Virus record (IMG/VR): IMGVR_UViG_3300006641_000088
Coordinates: 1-34,787 of that record
Length of the DNA stretch: 34,787 bases
Direction: 5' to 3' (one strand)
Source: a virus
Made by a program: the position numbers and the translations under genes. The notes beneath the pieces are model-generated. The model had not been told where the DNA came from and did no database searches. It worked only from the letters and a program-made list of their open reading frames with translations. Of this stretch, positions 1 to 7,396 are shown piece by piece (position 1 is the first letter of the stretch; every line of letters starts with the position of its first letter).

Positions 1-639
1 ACTGATAGAATAACGCTGTAGTTCATTTAGAACGCGACGGTAATCAGGAAAGTATTTAGTGATGACTTCAACTAATACTTTCTCATCAAACTCAACATTC
101 TCTTGATTCAGAATTTGCTTGACACGCTTCAGAAGAAGCGTCGCCATCTTTGCTTTCTGCCCATTATGTAGTTTGAAGTCAATTACAGTGCATCGAGAAT
201 GAAGAGGCTCGATGATTCTGTTCTTGTAGTTACAGGTGAAGATGAATGAACAGTTACCAGCGAACTCTTCAATCACACCACGAAACGCAGGCTGAGTTGA
301 ATTTGGATTCAGATAATCCGCCTCATCAATAATAATGACCTTTCGACCACCAATCAACGAAACAGAAGATGCGAATCCTTTGATCTTCGTTCTCAGAGTG
401 TCAATACCAGACTCATCCGATCCGTTGATCAGAATATAGTCTGCGCCGATTTCTTCGCACATTGCTTTCGCCACAGTTGTTTTACCAACGCCTGCAGTTC
501 CAGCAAGAATCATATTGGGGATTTCTTTTCGATCAACATATTGTTGAAATGTATTCTTCATTGTCTCAGGAAGAATACAATCTTCAACAGTCCTGGGTCG
601 ATATTTCTCGACCCAGAGTATTTGGTCAACATCATTCAT
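1..639 (-). CDS. gp44: Sliding clamp loader large subunit, gp44-like (3' end cut by window)
   Basis: AAA+ ATPase of the T4-type clamp loader, which opens the gp45 ring and loads it on primer-template DNA. I translated 213 codons before the window edge. Visible are an N-terminal LWVEKYRP motif typical of clamp-loader ATPases, Walker A GTAGVGKTT (about residues 47-55), Walker B VIIIDEAD (about 101-108) and an SRC motif (LHSRC) where the arginine finger sits. The start is the ATG at 639, preceded by CAGGA about 9 nt upstream. The C-terminal collar domain lies outside the window. It follows gp45 and the DsbA-like gene, and gp62 would be expected next, beyond the edge. The family assignment is firm. 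Confidence 0.95.
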   Translation of the reverse strand, partial: MNDVDQILWVEKYRPRTVEDCILPETMKNTFQQYVDRKEIPNMILAGTAGVGKTTVAKAMCEEIGADYILINGSDESGIDTLRTKIKGFASSVSLIGGRKVIIIDEADYLNPNSTQPAFRGVIEEFAGNCSFIFTCNYKNRIIEPLHSRCTVIDFKLHNGQKAKMATLLLKRVKQILNQENVEFDEKVLVEVITKYFPDYRRVLNELQRYSIS

Positions 640-654
640 AATATAAATTCCTGA

Positions 655-906
655 TTAGGAAAACAATTGATCGTATGCTTCGGTAACTTCTTCGTTCTCT
701 GCAACAACTTCCTGCAGATTTCGCTTATGATAAATCCTTGCAAGTTTACGAGTCACCTTCGGCACAATCTCAAACTCATCTTTGATATCAGCAAAGATTT
801 CTTTCACGAGATCGCGTTCAGCTTCAATGCGAGTATACGCATTGCTGATCTCATCAAACTTACCTTTCAGTTTTGCCTTATCCGTGGGATTCAATGTAGT
901 CAACAT
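655..906 (-). CDS. dsbA: DsbA-like dsDNA-binding / late transcription protein
   Basis: A protein of about 83 residues between gp45 and gp44. Its C-terminal half (IYHKRN, then an acidic VVAENEEVTEAYDQLF stretch) resembles T4 DsbA, a small double-stranded-DNA-binding protein linked to late promoters; this is recalled similarity, not a search. An upstream in-frame ATG at 912 overlaps the gp45 stop, but GGAG lies only 2 nt before it. The ATG at 906 has the same GGAG at 7 nt spacing, so I prefer 906. Length fits DsbA (about 89 aa). The alternative is an unrelated small replication accessory protein. Confidence 0.55.
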   Translation of the reverse strand: MLTTLNPTDKAKLKGKFDEISNAYTRIEAERDLVKEIFADIKDEFEIVPKVTRKLARIYHKRNLQEVVAENEEVTEAYDQLFS

Positions 907-908
907 AA

Positions 909-1592
909 TCATTCTCCAAACTTAGAAAAACCTTGCTCAAGAGCGATCCAATAAAGGAGGCTTTCATCTTCATTTACAAACTTACAAACGCCACGAGAAG
1001 AAATCATAACCTGATAGTTGTCAGGAATAATCTTCAGATTCTCAACTTTGATAGCAACGGTGAACGGAGCATCAAATGCACCATCAACATCAATGCTCGC
1101 ATCATCAACGATTTGACCTTTGACGTCAGTCGCCGTGAGTGAAACGCCATCATCTTCACTTTCGCCACGAATCACAATGTTCGGACACTTCAGAACATTC
1201 GCAGCAGAGAAAAGGAAGTTCAGCGTTTCTGCACTCAGAGTGAATTGAGCATCAAAAGTATCAGCAAGCACTCTACGCTCAGGTGGAGCAAGAATCAAAG
1301 TGGGAGAAGTAAATCGCTGACGAATTTTCGCACGACCACTCAGACTATTGAATTCAAGAAACTCTTTACCAATATCAACCTCATTATCAGTTGACATAGA
1401 AAGCAAACTCAATGCTTTGTTGAGATCATAGATTCCAAACTCATGGGGAAACTTCTCAGCAACAGTCGCCTCAGCAAGAACTGCTTTGTTGGGAGAAATC
1501 GTGCGCAGAAGTTTCCCAGGCTTTACAATAATCCCTTGATTGATTGTTGAGAAATTTTTCAGAACTTTTACAGTATTATCAGACAGTTTCAT
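909..1592 (-). CDS. gp45: DNA polymerase sliding clamp, gp45-like
   Basis: Trimeric sliding clamp, 227 aa (T4 gp45 is 228). The N-terminus MKLSDNTVKVLKNFSTIN is close to T4 gp45 (MKLSKDTTALLKNFATIN), and AIYDLN/GIYDLNKAL and the ending WIALEQGF also match the family. In T4 the clamp tethers the polymerase, activates late transcription through gp33 and gp55, and binds the DNA alpha-glucosyltransferase. The start has GGAGG about 7 nt upstream. It has its own sigma70-like promoter (1620-1649), downstream of a modification operon whose dioxygenase and glycosyltransferase carry a possible clamp-binding tail. The stop overlaps the region of the next start. Confidence 0.96.
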   Translation of the reverse strand: MKLSDNTVKVLKNFSTINQGIIVKPGKLLRTISPNKAVLAEATVAEKFPHEFGIYDLNKALSLLSMSTDNEVDIGKEFLEFNSLSGRAKIRQRFTSPTLILAPPERRVLADTFDAQFTLSAETLNFLFSAANVLKCPNIVIRGESEDDGVSLTATDVKGQIVDDASIDVDGAFDAPFTVAIKVENLKIIPDNYQVMISSRGVCKFVNEDESLLYWIALEQGFSKFGE

Positions 1593-1619
1593 AACGAACC
1601 TCCATTACAAGAGAACAAT

Positions 1620-1649
1620 ATTATACTACGAAAGACCACATAATGGCAA
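1620..1649 (-). promoter_or_regulatory. Sigma70-type promoter before gp45
   Basis: On the minus strand, TTGCCA at 1649-1644, an 18-bp spacer, then a perfect TATAAT at 1625-1620. The predicted start of transcription near 1613 leaves about 20 nt before the gp45 ATG. It overlaps the last codons of the dNMP kinase gene. It would let clamp expression be independent of the upstream modification operon. Confidence 0.6.
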
Positions 1650-2252
1650 CAGTTTTTCAATTTCATTTTCTAGATCTTCGATACTCCCATCGTTGTTAAT
1701 TGTGTAATCAATTCCTTCAGAACCAATCCAAGCCCATTCACTGTAATGAACTTGAGGAAAGTTTTCTGCCATTACATTTAAATCGCGTTTCGTGTTTACA
1801 TCCATAGCAGGAAGATACCAGATTGGATCTGGACCTTTCTTGACTCTAATTATCATTCCACCATCTTCTTTGATCTTTTGAATTTCATTTGGAAAGCGAA
1901 CATCAGCAATTACATAATTCTTACTGTGATTCATTCTGCGGAACATAGAATATACCCAAATGTTTTCATCAAATACATCTCTTCCAGATTCAGTCCCCAT
2001 CAGTTGCAGCGCAGACCTTGGTGTGAATTCATAACCAAATCGATTTGACCACCAAGGATCTGCGCGCTCACGCCATCCACGAGAATAATCAGTGTCGCCT
2101 TCAAGCAGTTGACGATCCCAACCAAAGACAACTGATACTGCATCCTTCACAGAATTAGCAAAACTTTCTTTGACAAACCCACGTTTGTTTACGAGATAAT
2201 CAGCGCAGGTTCCCTTTCCGCTTGACATGAAACCAACGAAACCAAGTATCAT
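1626..2252 (-). CDS. gp1: Deoxynucleoside monophosphate kinase, T4 gp1-like
   Basis: Predicted dNMP kinase, 208 aa, giving dNDPs for DNA synthesis; T4 gp1 phosphorylates dTMP, dGMP and hydroxymethyl-dCMP. Seen: P-loop GFMSSGKGT at residues 7-15, ALQLMGTESGRDVFDENIWV in the region matching T4 gp1's MQALGTDLI, YVIADVRFPNE, and an ending INNDGSIEDLENEIEKLL close to T4's ITNDGSLEELFSKIKNTL. An open frame extends 40 codons upstream, but the internal ATG at 2252 overlaps the previous stop as TGATG and has AGGA 8 nt upstream, so I start there. The position after two glycosyltransferases suggests a role with modified nucleotides, but a general kinase is equally possible. Confidence 0.85.
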   Translation of the reverse strand: MILGFVGFMSSGKGTCADYLVNKRGFVKESFANSVKDAVSVVFGWDRQLLEGDTDYSRGWRERADPWWSNRFGYEFTPRSALQLMGTESGRDVFDENIWVYSMFRRMNHSKNYVIADVRFPNEIQKIKEDGGMIIRVKKGPDPIWYLPAMDVNTKRDLNVMAENFPQVHYSEWAWIGSEGIDYTINNDGSIEDLENEIEKLLPLCGLS

Positions 2253-3052
2253 CACATTGATCCTACATGTTGCGCGACAGCTGGCATATCTCCTGTAAAT
2301 GCGTATGTTCCGATATGATGAGTTTTCATCCAAGGACATAGCCAAACCTGACCGCCAATCTTTCTCCACCATTGACAGAACATATAGTCTTCAGAAAGAT
2401 AGCGCTCAGAAGCACCAGCATCAATATATGTGTCGAAAAATGCATGAATGTTGCGGGTTCCATCGAAGTTTTGCTGACCAACATGATCAGGTCTATATGA
2501 CTTTTCAGGATATGCTTCTTTAAATTTATCAAACACTTCGCGCTTAATCAGCATAAATCCAGTGCCAATTTCCATTACTTCAAGTGGTTCACCAACGCTG
2601 AATTGACTGGTACCAGCAACAGCATTGAATACATAATCGCCAGTCACTTTCTCAAGTTCTGCTGGTGAAATGTCAGGATTACGTTTAATTGCTTGGATAA
2701 CTGATCCCCATTTGATTGATTTCTTGGGATAAGGTCCGCCAATGATTTCTTTATCAAGAGCGAGAAGCGCAATTACATCTCTCGGATCAAACTCAATATC
2801 TGAGTCAATAAAAAGAAGATGCGTGAATTTATCAGCTCTCAGAAACTCATCAGCAAGATAGTTTCTCGCGCGAGTGATAAGAGATTCATTGAAGATGAAC
2901 GAGAATCGAACCTCAATACCATAACTGTTACAGACGCTTTGTAGATCGAGACAAGACTTCACATACATCCCATGAGCCATACCACCATACATTGGTGTAG
3001 CCACAAACAGTTTGTTCTTGCGCAGTTTCTCAACAGAAATTTCTAGTTGCAT
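2252..3052 (-). CDS. GT-A-fold glycosyltransferase (Anp1/family 2-like)
   Basis: 266 aa with the look of a GT-A glycosyltransferase: a KLFVATPMYGG beta-strand start, an N-ES-I-RARN stretch (residues 55-64), and LLFIDSDIEF with an acidic DSD (83-85) as the metal/nucleotide-sugar site. Similar proteins are common in marine T4-type phages and resemble Anp1-like mannosyltransferases (recalled). It follows the GT-B gene after 42 bases and overlaps the kinase start by one base (TGATG), so the four genes are likely one transcript. Unlike its two upstream neighbours it ends in AQHVGSM and lacks the LESLFG tail. It might extend a sugar already placed on DNA, or act on virion or host glycans. Donor and acceptor are unknown. 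Confidence 0.72.
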   Translation of the reverse strand: MQLEISVEKLRKNKLFVATPMYGGMAHGMYVKSCLDLQSVCNSYGIEVRFSFIFNESLITRARNYLADEFLRADKFTHLLFIDSDIEFDPRDVIALLALDKEIIGGPYPKKSIKWGSVIQAIKRNPDISPAELEKVTGDYVFNAVAGTSQFSVGEPLEVMEIGTGFMLIKREVFDKFKEAYPEKSYRPDHVGQQNFDGTRNIHAFFDTYIDAGASERYLSEDYMFCQWWRKIGGQVWLCPWMKTHHIGTYAFTGDMPAVAQHVGSM

Positions 3053-3094
3053 ATTAACTCCAAAGTGTAAAAATCAAACCACAAAACTATATAG

Positions 3095-4423
3095 TCAACC
3101 GAATAGGCTCTCCAAAGAACTAACCACGTTCAACTTTTCTTTGAATCCGAAATGATCGTACCAAACTGAATCAACAGTATCATTTAATGACTCAGTGTAC
3201 TTGCCAGTTTTTGTTTCTGCTTCGTCAATAGCAAGAGAAATATACTGTGATGCGATTTCTTTGCGATCAAACTGTTTCACAAATTCAAAATTGTTTGAAA
3301 CAATTTCTTCATAATCAGCCTGACTCATTGACAGAAATTTATTGCAAAGATCACCGAACTCTTTTGGTGTTGCATCCCACGGAATCATAAGATAGTTCTT
3401 ATTTGGTTTCAACAAACCAATTCCTTTCTCATTATCAGAAACACCAAGATTACGAGCGATTGGAACAACACCCATAAGCATAGCATCAACCACAACACGA
3501 TTGAAATGTTCACCATACGTTTTCGACCATGAAGGATCTAGCAGAAATTTTACACGATTGAGAATTTCGTCGCGTTTTTCTTCAGAAACGAAACCAACAT
3601 ATTCCATTCCATAATCTAATGCATTCTGCCAGATTGGTTTTCCAATTCGATCTTCAGTTGCTTGCGGGTCACGATTCAATGTGCAATAGTATTCTGCTTT
3701 ACACTTATCTTTTGATGACATGTATGATCGTTCTATACCATCACCAGCAATAACAACTTGACCGTTAATATAAGGAACTGCAGCTACAAGATCATCAACA
3801 CGCTTCCAACGCTTGAATGTTTGAAGTGAAAAGATTGTATTTGTTTTCTTACCAAAAGATGTTTCTTGTTTCTTTGAAATGTCCTGTGGATTCAGAATCA
3901 AGGCACGAGGAATATTCATTGCTTCTGCTTGATTAAATGCGCTAGGATGAACGCAAGCAAGTGCTGTAATGTGTTTACGAAGATGATGAATCCATGGATA
4001 GTTCTTACGAAGATTACCATCGTGCACGATTACAATATGTTTCGCTTTCACCTCTTTGAACATTCGAAGCCAAGATTGTTTTCCTTCTGACTCCTGGCAT
4101 TTGAAACCAAAGATAGATTCCCAAATCACAATGTCATACTTGTTTGCTAGTTTAACAAATTTAGCCACATCGTCATCGTTGATGAAAGACAGGTAATTAC
4201 CACGCCATCCTTTACCCTGATGAACTGGAATACCAGTGCCGACGCCAATATCATATCCATCAGCGCTGTAGTCGTCAGAGAATTTGCCGCCAGTTTTCGT
4301 CGGACGAAGATAAACAAATCCAGTTTCGTGACCAAGATCTTTGAAACCAGCAATCAATTGCTCAGTATGTGAAATGATCCCACCGAAATTATTAAAGTCA
4401 TGAACAACAGTCAATACTTTCAT
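3095..4423 (-). CDS. GT-B-fold glycosyltransferase with possible clamp-binding tail
   Basis: 442 aa. The N-terminal Rossmann half starts KVLTVVHDFNNFGGIISHTEQL (glycine-rich acceptor loop). The C-terminal half has FKRWKRVDDLVAA (about 203-214), VIAGDG (225-229) and YGEHFNRVVVDAMLMGVVPI (303-322), the GT4-type donor-site region. The final residues are SSLESLFG. The last seven match the end of the adjacent dioxygenase except for S/T, but the proteins are otherwise unrelated. The start lies 3 nt after the dioxygenase stop, so the two are probably translationally coupled. T4 alpha-glucosyltransferase, also GT-B, is reported to bind the gp45 clamp. I infer that this enzyme glycosylates hydroxylated bases in DNA. 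A virion or host-surface glycosyltransferase is the alternative. Confidence 0.75.
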   Translation of the reverse strand: MKVLTVVHDFNNFGGIISHTEQLIAGFKDLGHETGFVYLRPTKTGGKFSDDYSADGYDIGVGTGIPVHQGKGWRGNYLSFINDDDVAKFVKLANKYDIVIWESIFGFKCQESEGKQSWLRMFKEVKAKHIVIVHDGNLRKNYPWIHHLRKHITALACVHPSAFNQAEAMNIPRALILNPQDISKKQETSFGKKTNTIFSLQTFKRWKRVDDLVAAVPYINGQVVIAGDGIERSYMSSKDKCKAEYYCTLNRDPQATEDRIGKPIWQNALDYGMEYVGFVSEEKRDEILNRVKFLLDPSWSKTYGEHFNRVVVDAMLMGVVPIARNLGVSDNEKGIGLLKPNKNYLMIPWDATPKEFGDLCNKFLSMSQADYEEIVSNNFEFVKQFDRKEIASQYISLAIDEAETKTGKYTESLNDTVDSVWYDHFGFKEKLNVVSSLESLFG

Positions 4424-4426
4424 ATA

Positions 4427-5749
4427 TCACCCAAACAGACTTTCAAGTGTGCTTTCTTTATGATACGCTTCTGGATGATATTTAGCAACCATTTCTCGAC
4501 CACCATTCAGCTCCAAATAATCATACCACTCTTTTTCGCTCCACATTCCAGCGGAAACGCCATTCCATTTTTTAGTCCAGAGTTTATGCTCTGAATTTTT
4601 CCTACGATCTTCAACGAATCTGTATCTTAGATTTTCATATTCCCAGGAACCAAGTTCAACCATTTTCTTTCTGAAGTAACAAACCAAAGAAACACGATCA
4701 GAAGTTGGAGACTCGAGAACGATGGGTGTATTACCATGAATGATTTCATGATTGTTTACCAGAAGCAAATCACCAGGTCTTACATTTACTGCGATACGAT
4801 ACTCAGGAAATATCAGATATCCCCCAGTGTAATTACCATCATTCGATAGAACAAGAAGATTACTCAGACCTGTATCCAAATCACCAGCATCACGATGAGC
4901 AGCAGTTCTGAATGTTTTATTCACTGTGACAGTTGTGAATACAGTCCCAGGAATAACAAACTTGGAATCAATTTTATTACATTCTTCTTTCTGTGCTTTC
5001 CAACGATTAGGAAGAAGTTCTCTGAATCCTCTACTCAATGTTTTGAGGAACGGAAATGCCATCTGAAACTTTTCATAGTTGTGTTCAGTGTAAGAAGTTG
5101 CACGACCATAAGGAATGCGTGGGTATCGATCAAAGTAACCAGCAATGCCAGAGTTTACTGGATTCGCATACGTCGTGTCTGAAATATATTTGTCAAGAAT
5201 TCTTTTTGCTTCTGCTCTGAGTTTATCAGTTGATGATACTTTTTTTCCTACTGTAGAAACCCACTCATCAAATTTAAATTCATCATCACCAGTTTCTGAC
5301 GCAAGCCAAACAAGACCACGAGTTGTTTCTTCGTTTTCGTACATCGCTTTCATTTCAGAAGCAGTTTGATTTACTGTTTCTTGTAATGATTGATTCGGTG
5401 GTTGATAAACTGTCGTGAGCGCTGAGAGTAACCTATATTGATATTCAGTTACCCATTCACGATTCAAACACTTTTCATCTTTTGGACCAGAAGCAAGACC
5501 ACGATTTTGAGATAGCGTAGCTGCTTCATGTAATCCGAGATATGCTTGACGCTGTTCTTTTTCACCAAAGAAATTTTTCCGAAACTTGAATGCGATTCGA
5601 TCTTCAGATAATTCGCTGGTTGAGAATCCAGCAACACCGTAGCAATCTGTATCTTCTTCGATCAGAACATCATAATGAGATTCATCGAGGAACTGACCGA
5701 GAAGATGTTCGCAGTCAAGTTTTGTATCTGCAACAATCACTCTAACCAT
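4427..5749 (-). CDS. TET/JBP-like 2OG-Fe(II) dioxygenase with possible clamp-binding tail
   Basis: 440 aa. A double-stranded beta-helix dioxygenase core lies at about residues 265-365: iron ligands H285 and D287 (AHRDAGD), GNYTGGYLIFPEY (305-317), RPGDLLL (324-330), distal H338 in HEIIHGNTP, and R352 in SDRVSLVCYFR as likely 2-oxoglutarate anchor. The H-x-D / H / R spacing (53 then 14 residues) is close to trypanosome JBP1 (H189, D191, H239, R255, recalled). TET/JBP enzymes hydroxylate 5-methylcytosine or thymine in DNA. About 260 N-terminal residues are unrecognised and may bind DNA. The protein ends STLESLFG. It is first in an operon with two glycosyltransferases and a kinase. GGAG lies 5 nt before the ATG. 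No DNA methyltransferase is in the window, so thymine or 5mC made elsewhere could be the substrate. A protein or small-molecule hydroxylase is not excluded. Confidence 0.72.
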   Translation of the reverse strand: MVRVIVADTKLDCEHLLGQFLDESHYDVLIEEDTDCYGVAGFSTSELSEDRIAFKFRKNFFGEKEQRQAYLGLHEAATLSQNRGLASGPKDEKCLNREWVTEYQYRLLSALTTVYQPPNQSLQETVNQTASEMKAMYENEETTRGLVWLASETGDDEFKFDEWVSTVGKKVSSTDKLRAEAKRILDKYISDTTYANPVNSGIAGYFDRYPRIPYGRATSYTEHNYEKFQMAFPFLKTLSRGFRELLPNRWKAQKEECNKIDSKFVIPGTVFTTVTVNKTFRTAAHRDAGDLDTGLSNLLVLSNDGNYTGGYLIFPEYRIAVNVRPGDLLLVNNHEIIHGNTPIVLESPTSDRVSLVCYFRKKMVELGSWEYENLRYRFVEDRRKNSEHKLWTKKWNGVSAGMWSEKEWYDYLELNGGREMVAKYHPEAYHKESTLESLFG

Positions 5750-5766
5750 AATATCTCCAAATGAAG

Positions 5767-5800
5767 TGAGGGGATGATATAATTATATATCATCCCCTCA
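5767..5800. promoter_or_regulatory. 34-bp inverted repeat overlapping the -10 box; candidate operator
   Basis: Two perfect 15-bp arms (TGAGGGGATGATATA and its complement) flank a 4-base centre (ATTA). The centre coincides with the -10 hexamer of the dioxygenase-operon promoter. Transcription from that promoter would begin inside one arm, so its own transcript would not contain the whole hairpin; a protein-binding operator is therefore more likely than an RNA element for that transcript. A transcript arriving from upstream would contain the full stem, which could act as a processing site or a weak terminator; there is no real U-run after it. Confidence 0.65.
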
Positions 5801-5810
5801 GAGTTGTCAA
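5782..5810 (-). promoter_or_regulatory. Consensus sigma70 promoter of the dioxygenase-glycosyltransferase operon
   Basis: The minus strand has TTGACA (5810-5805), a spacer of exactly 17 bp, and TATAAT (5787-5782): 12 of 12 consensus bases. The expected transcription start is near 5775, about 26 nt before the dioxygenase ATG at 5749. It is the best-matching host-type promoter found in the window and suggests strong early expression unless the overlapping inverted repeat is bound. Confidence 0.8.
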
Positions 5811-5816
5811 ACTATA

Positions 5817-6098
5817 TCAGGCGGAGATCGCATCCCGATAGAGAGTCTGACGCGCACGAGCCAGATGTCGGCTCTTCATGCTTTGCGTGTAAGCTCGCGA
5901 GGGTTGCCCCATGCGATAAGCAAACGCTTGACGACCATCAGACAGAGTTACACGGTTCGTGTAAATCACATGCCCTTCATTGCGAAGAACATAGACCGCA
6001 TCAGCGACGTTCTTGATTTTGAACATCGTTCGCGCTGCGCGAGTCGTCATCTGATTGCCTTTGCTCAGATAGTTGAGGATTGACTTAGTTGCACTCAT
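5817..6098 (-). CDS. Small winged-helix-like protein
   Basis: 93 aa from the ATG at 6098, chosen because GGAG stands 6 nt before it; two further upstream in-frame ATGs lack such a site. The N-terminal part reads as a small winged helix: SILNYLSKGNQMTTRAARTMF, then NVADAVYVLRNEGHVIYTNRV, where helices are followed by a beta wing; RQAFAYRMGQPS follows. The C-terminus is basic (SMKSRHLARARQTLYRD). Similar small proteins are common in marine T4-type phages (recalled), with no assigned function. It follows the AAA+ gene by 39 bases, and the palindromic promoter region starts 16 bases after its stop. It may be a transcription factor for that operator, but this is only a neighbourhood argument. Confidence 0.7.
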   Translation of the reverse strand: MSATKSILNYLSKGNQMTTRAARTMFKIKNVADAVYVLRNEGHVIYTNRVTLSDGRQAFAYRMGQPSRAYTQSMKSRHLARARQTLYRDAISA

Positions 6099-6137
6099 AT
6101 TACACTCCATTGCTTTCATCAAATTACACCAAACCGA

Positions 6138-7340
6138 TTAGAAAGCATTCGTCGGTTCGGTGGTTTCACCCTCGGCAGGGGCAGGCTGCTCACCATGAGC
6201 ATTCTGGTCGACTTTGGTATACAGGTCAAGGAAAGAGTTCTTGGTATCCTCATCGAAGCGATTCAGACAGAGTTGAACTGCCTTCATTCGATCCTTGAAG
6301 ATACTGAATGCCTTCGCGATATGCACGAGGCGACGAGTAGAAATGATTTCGTTCACAGCACCAGTCTCGAACGAAGAACGGATAATATCCGCCCAGATCA
6401 CCAGTTTCTCCTCGAAATCTTTATCGGAACATCCAAGTTCAGCAAACACTTTCGAAAGAATTTTACTTTCGACCGTGTTACTAGGATACTCCTGCTCAAC
6501 TGTAATAGCAAACCTTTCTAGGAATGCTTCGTTAAGAACGTTCGCGCCGATGAAGCGACCATCGTCAGAACCTTTGCCCTTGGTGTTCGCAGTCGCGATC
6601 ACGTTGAACCCAGGCGCAGGATGGATGATTTCACCAGTCTTCTTGTCGAAGAATGGTTTGCCCTCGAGAATCGGCTGAAGGCAGAGCAGACGCTCAGAAC
6701 CATAGTCAGTCTCATCGAGAAGCAGAACCGCACCACGACGCATGGCGACGATTGCAGGACCTTCACGGCGGATAGTGTTACCATCGATCAGCTCATAGGA
6801 ACCAATCAGATCGGTCTCATCGGTCTCTCGCGTGATATTGACCCGAATCATCTCACGCTTCAGAGCAGCGCAAACTTGTTCGACCATGAACGTCTTCCCG
6901 TTACCAGACAATCCAGTGATATACACGGGATAGAAGATCTTCGACGAAATTATGTTCTTGAGGTCGGAGAAGAATCCGAACGGAACATAAGTCGAACTGC
7001 GCTCAGGGACGAACGATTCGCTGACGTTATCAGCAGTGCGCCGACGACTGGTCATCGATACTACCTGCTGAGGCGAAGTCTCAGCGACGCTCGCGACCTC
7101 AACGATCTTGGGCGCAGGCTTCACCTTCGCCTTGGTCGGCGAGTTAACGCTGATCGAATACCACCCACGAGAAACTCGACGGGTCAGGTCAGAGAAGATG
7201 AATCCAGGATTCGGATACCCATTGTCTTTAGCGAATTTCGCAATCACGGAACCACGGAGCTCCGCAACTTTGAACTCTGCCCGAAGTTGAGTCAGGAACT
7301 CTTCGCGAGCGACGGCGGAAGAAAACACAGTAGAACGCAT
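6138..7340 (-). CDS. cobS-like: MoxR/CobS-like AAA+ ATPase
   Basis: 400 aa. An N-terminal segment (about 1-62) may be a small helical adaptor, followed by a Pro/Lys/Ser-rich linker. The AAA+ core shows Walker A GLSGNGKT (143-150), Walker B VLLLDE (205-210), a sensor-1 region VIATANT (247-253) and an arginine finger in LERF (274-277). NVLNEAFLERF is typical of MoxR/CobS ATPases. It is paired with the VWA protein encoded upstream, as CobS is with CobT. In marine phages such genes are annotated cobS, but a remodelling ATPase acting with a VWA partner is as likely as cobalt chelation; no other cobalamin gene is present. G+C is high: 39 of 60 bases at 7081-7140. Confidence 0.85.
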   Translation of the reverse strand: MRSTVFSSAVAREEFLTQLRAEFKVAELRGSVIAKFAKDNGYPNPGFIFSDLTRRVSRGWYSISVNSPTKAKVKPAPKIVEVASVAETSPQQVVSMTSRRRTADNVSESFVPERSSTYVPFGFFSDLKNIISSKIFYPVYITGLSGNGKTFMVEQVCAALKREMIRVNITRETDETDLIGSYELIDGNTIRREGPAIVAMRRGAVLLLDETDYGSERLLCLQPILEGKPFFDKKTGEIIHPAPGFNVIATANTKGKGSDDGRFIGANVLNEAFLERFAITVEQEYPSNTVESKILSKVFAELGCSDKDFEEKLVIWADIIRSSFETGAVNEIISTRRLVHIAKAFSIFKDRMKAVQLCLNRFDEDTKNSFLDLYTKVDQNAHGEQPAPAEGETTEPTNAF

Positions 7341-7367
7341 TATATAAACCTCTTTCCAAGTCAGACT

Positions 7368-7396
7368 ATTATCGCCTATCTGGCGACAAAAGTAAA
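7368..7396 (-). promoter_or_regulatory. Sigma70-like promoter before the AAA+ gene
   Basis: TTTACT at 7396-7391, a 17-bp spacer and GATAAT at 7373-7368 on the minus strand, about 28 nt upstream of the ATG. The -35 box is part of the repeated element at 7391-7428. A small inverted repeat (TCGCC 7372-7376 / GGCGA 7382-7386) overlaps the -10 and spacer. Confidence 0.5.

Noticed and set aside
2253-2372. 40-residue N-terminal extension of the dNMP kinase
   Set aside because: It lies wholly inside the glycosyltransferase gene; the internal ATG at 2252 has the ribosome site and starts just before the P-loop as in T4 gp1.
5767-5800. Inverted repeat as an ordinary rho-independent terminator
   Set aside because: The minus-strand sequence after the stem is ACTTCATTTGG, without a U-run, and the repeat is centred on a perfect -10 box; an operator explains it better.
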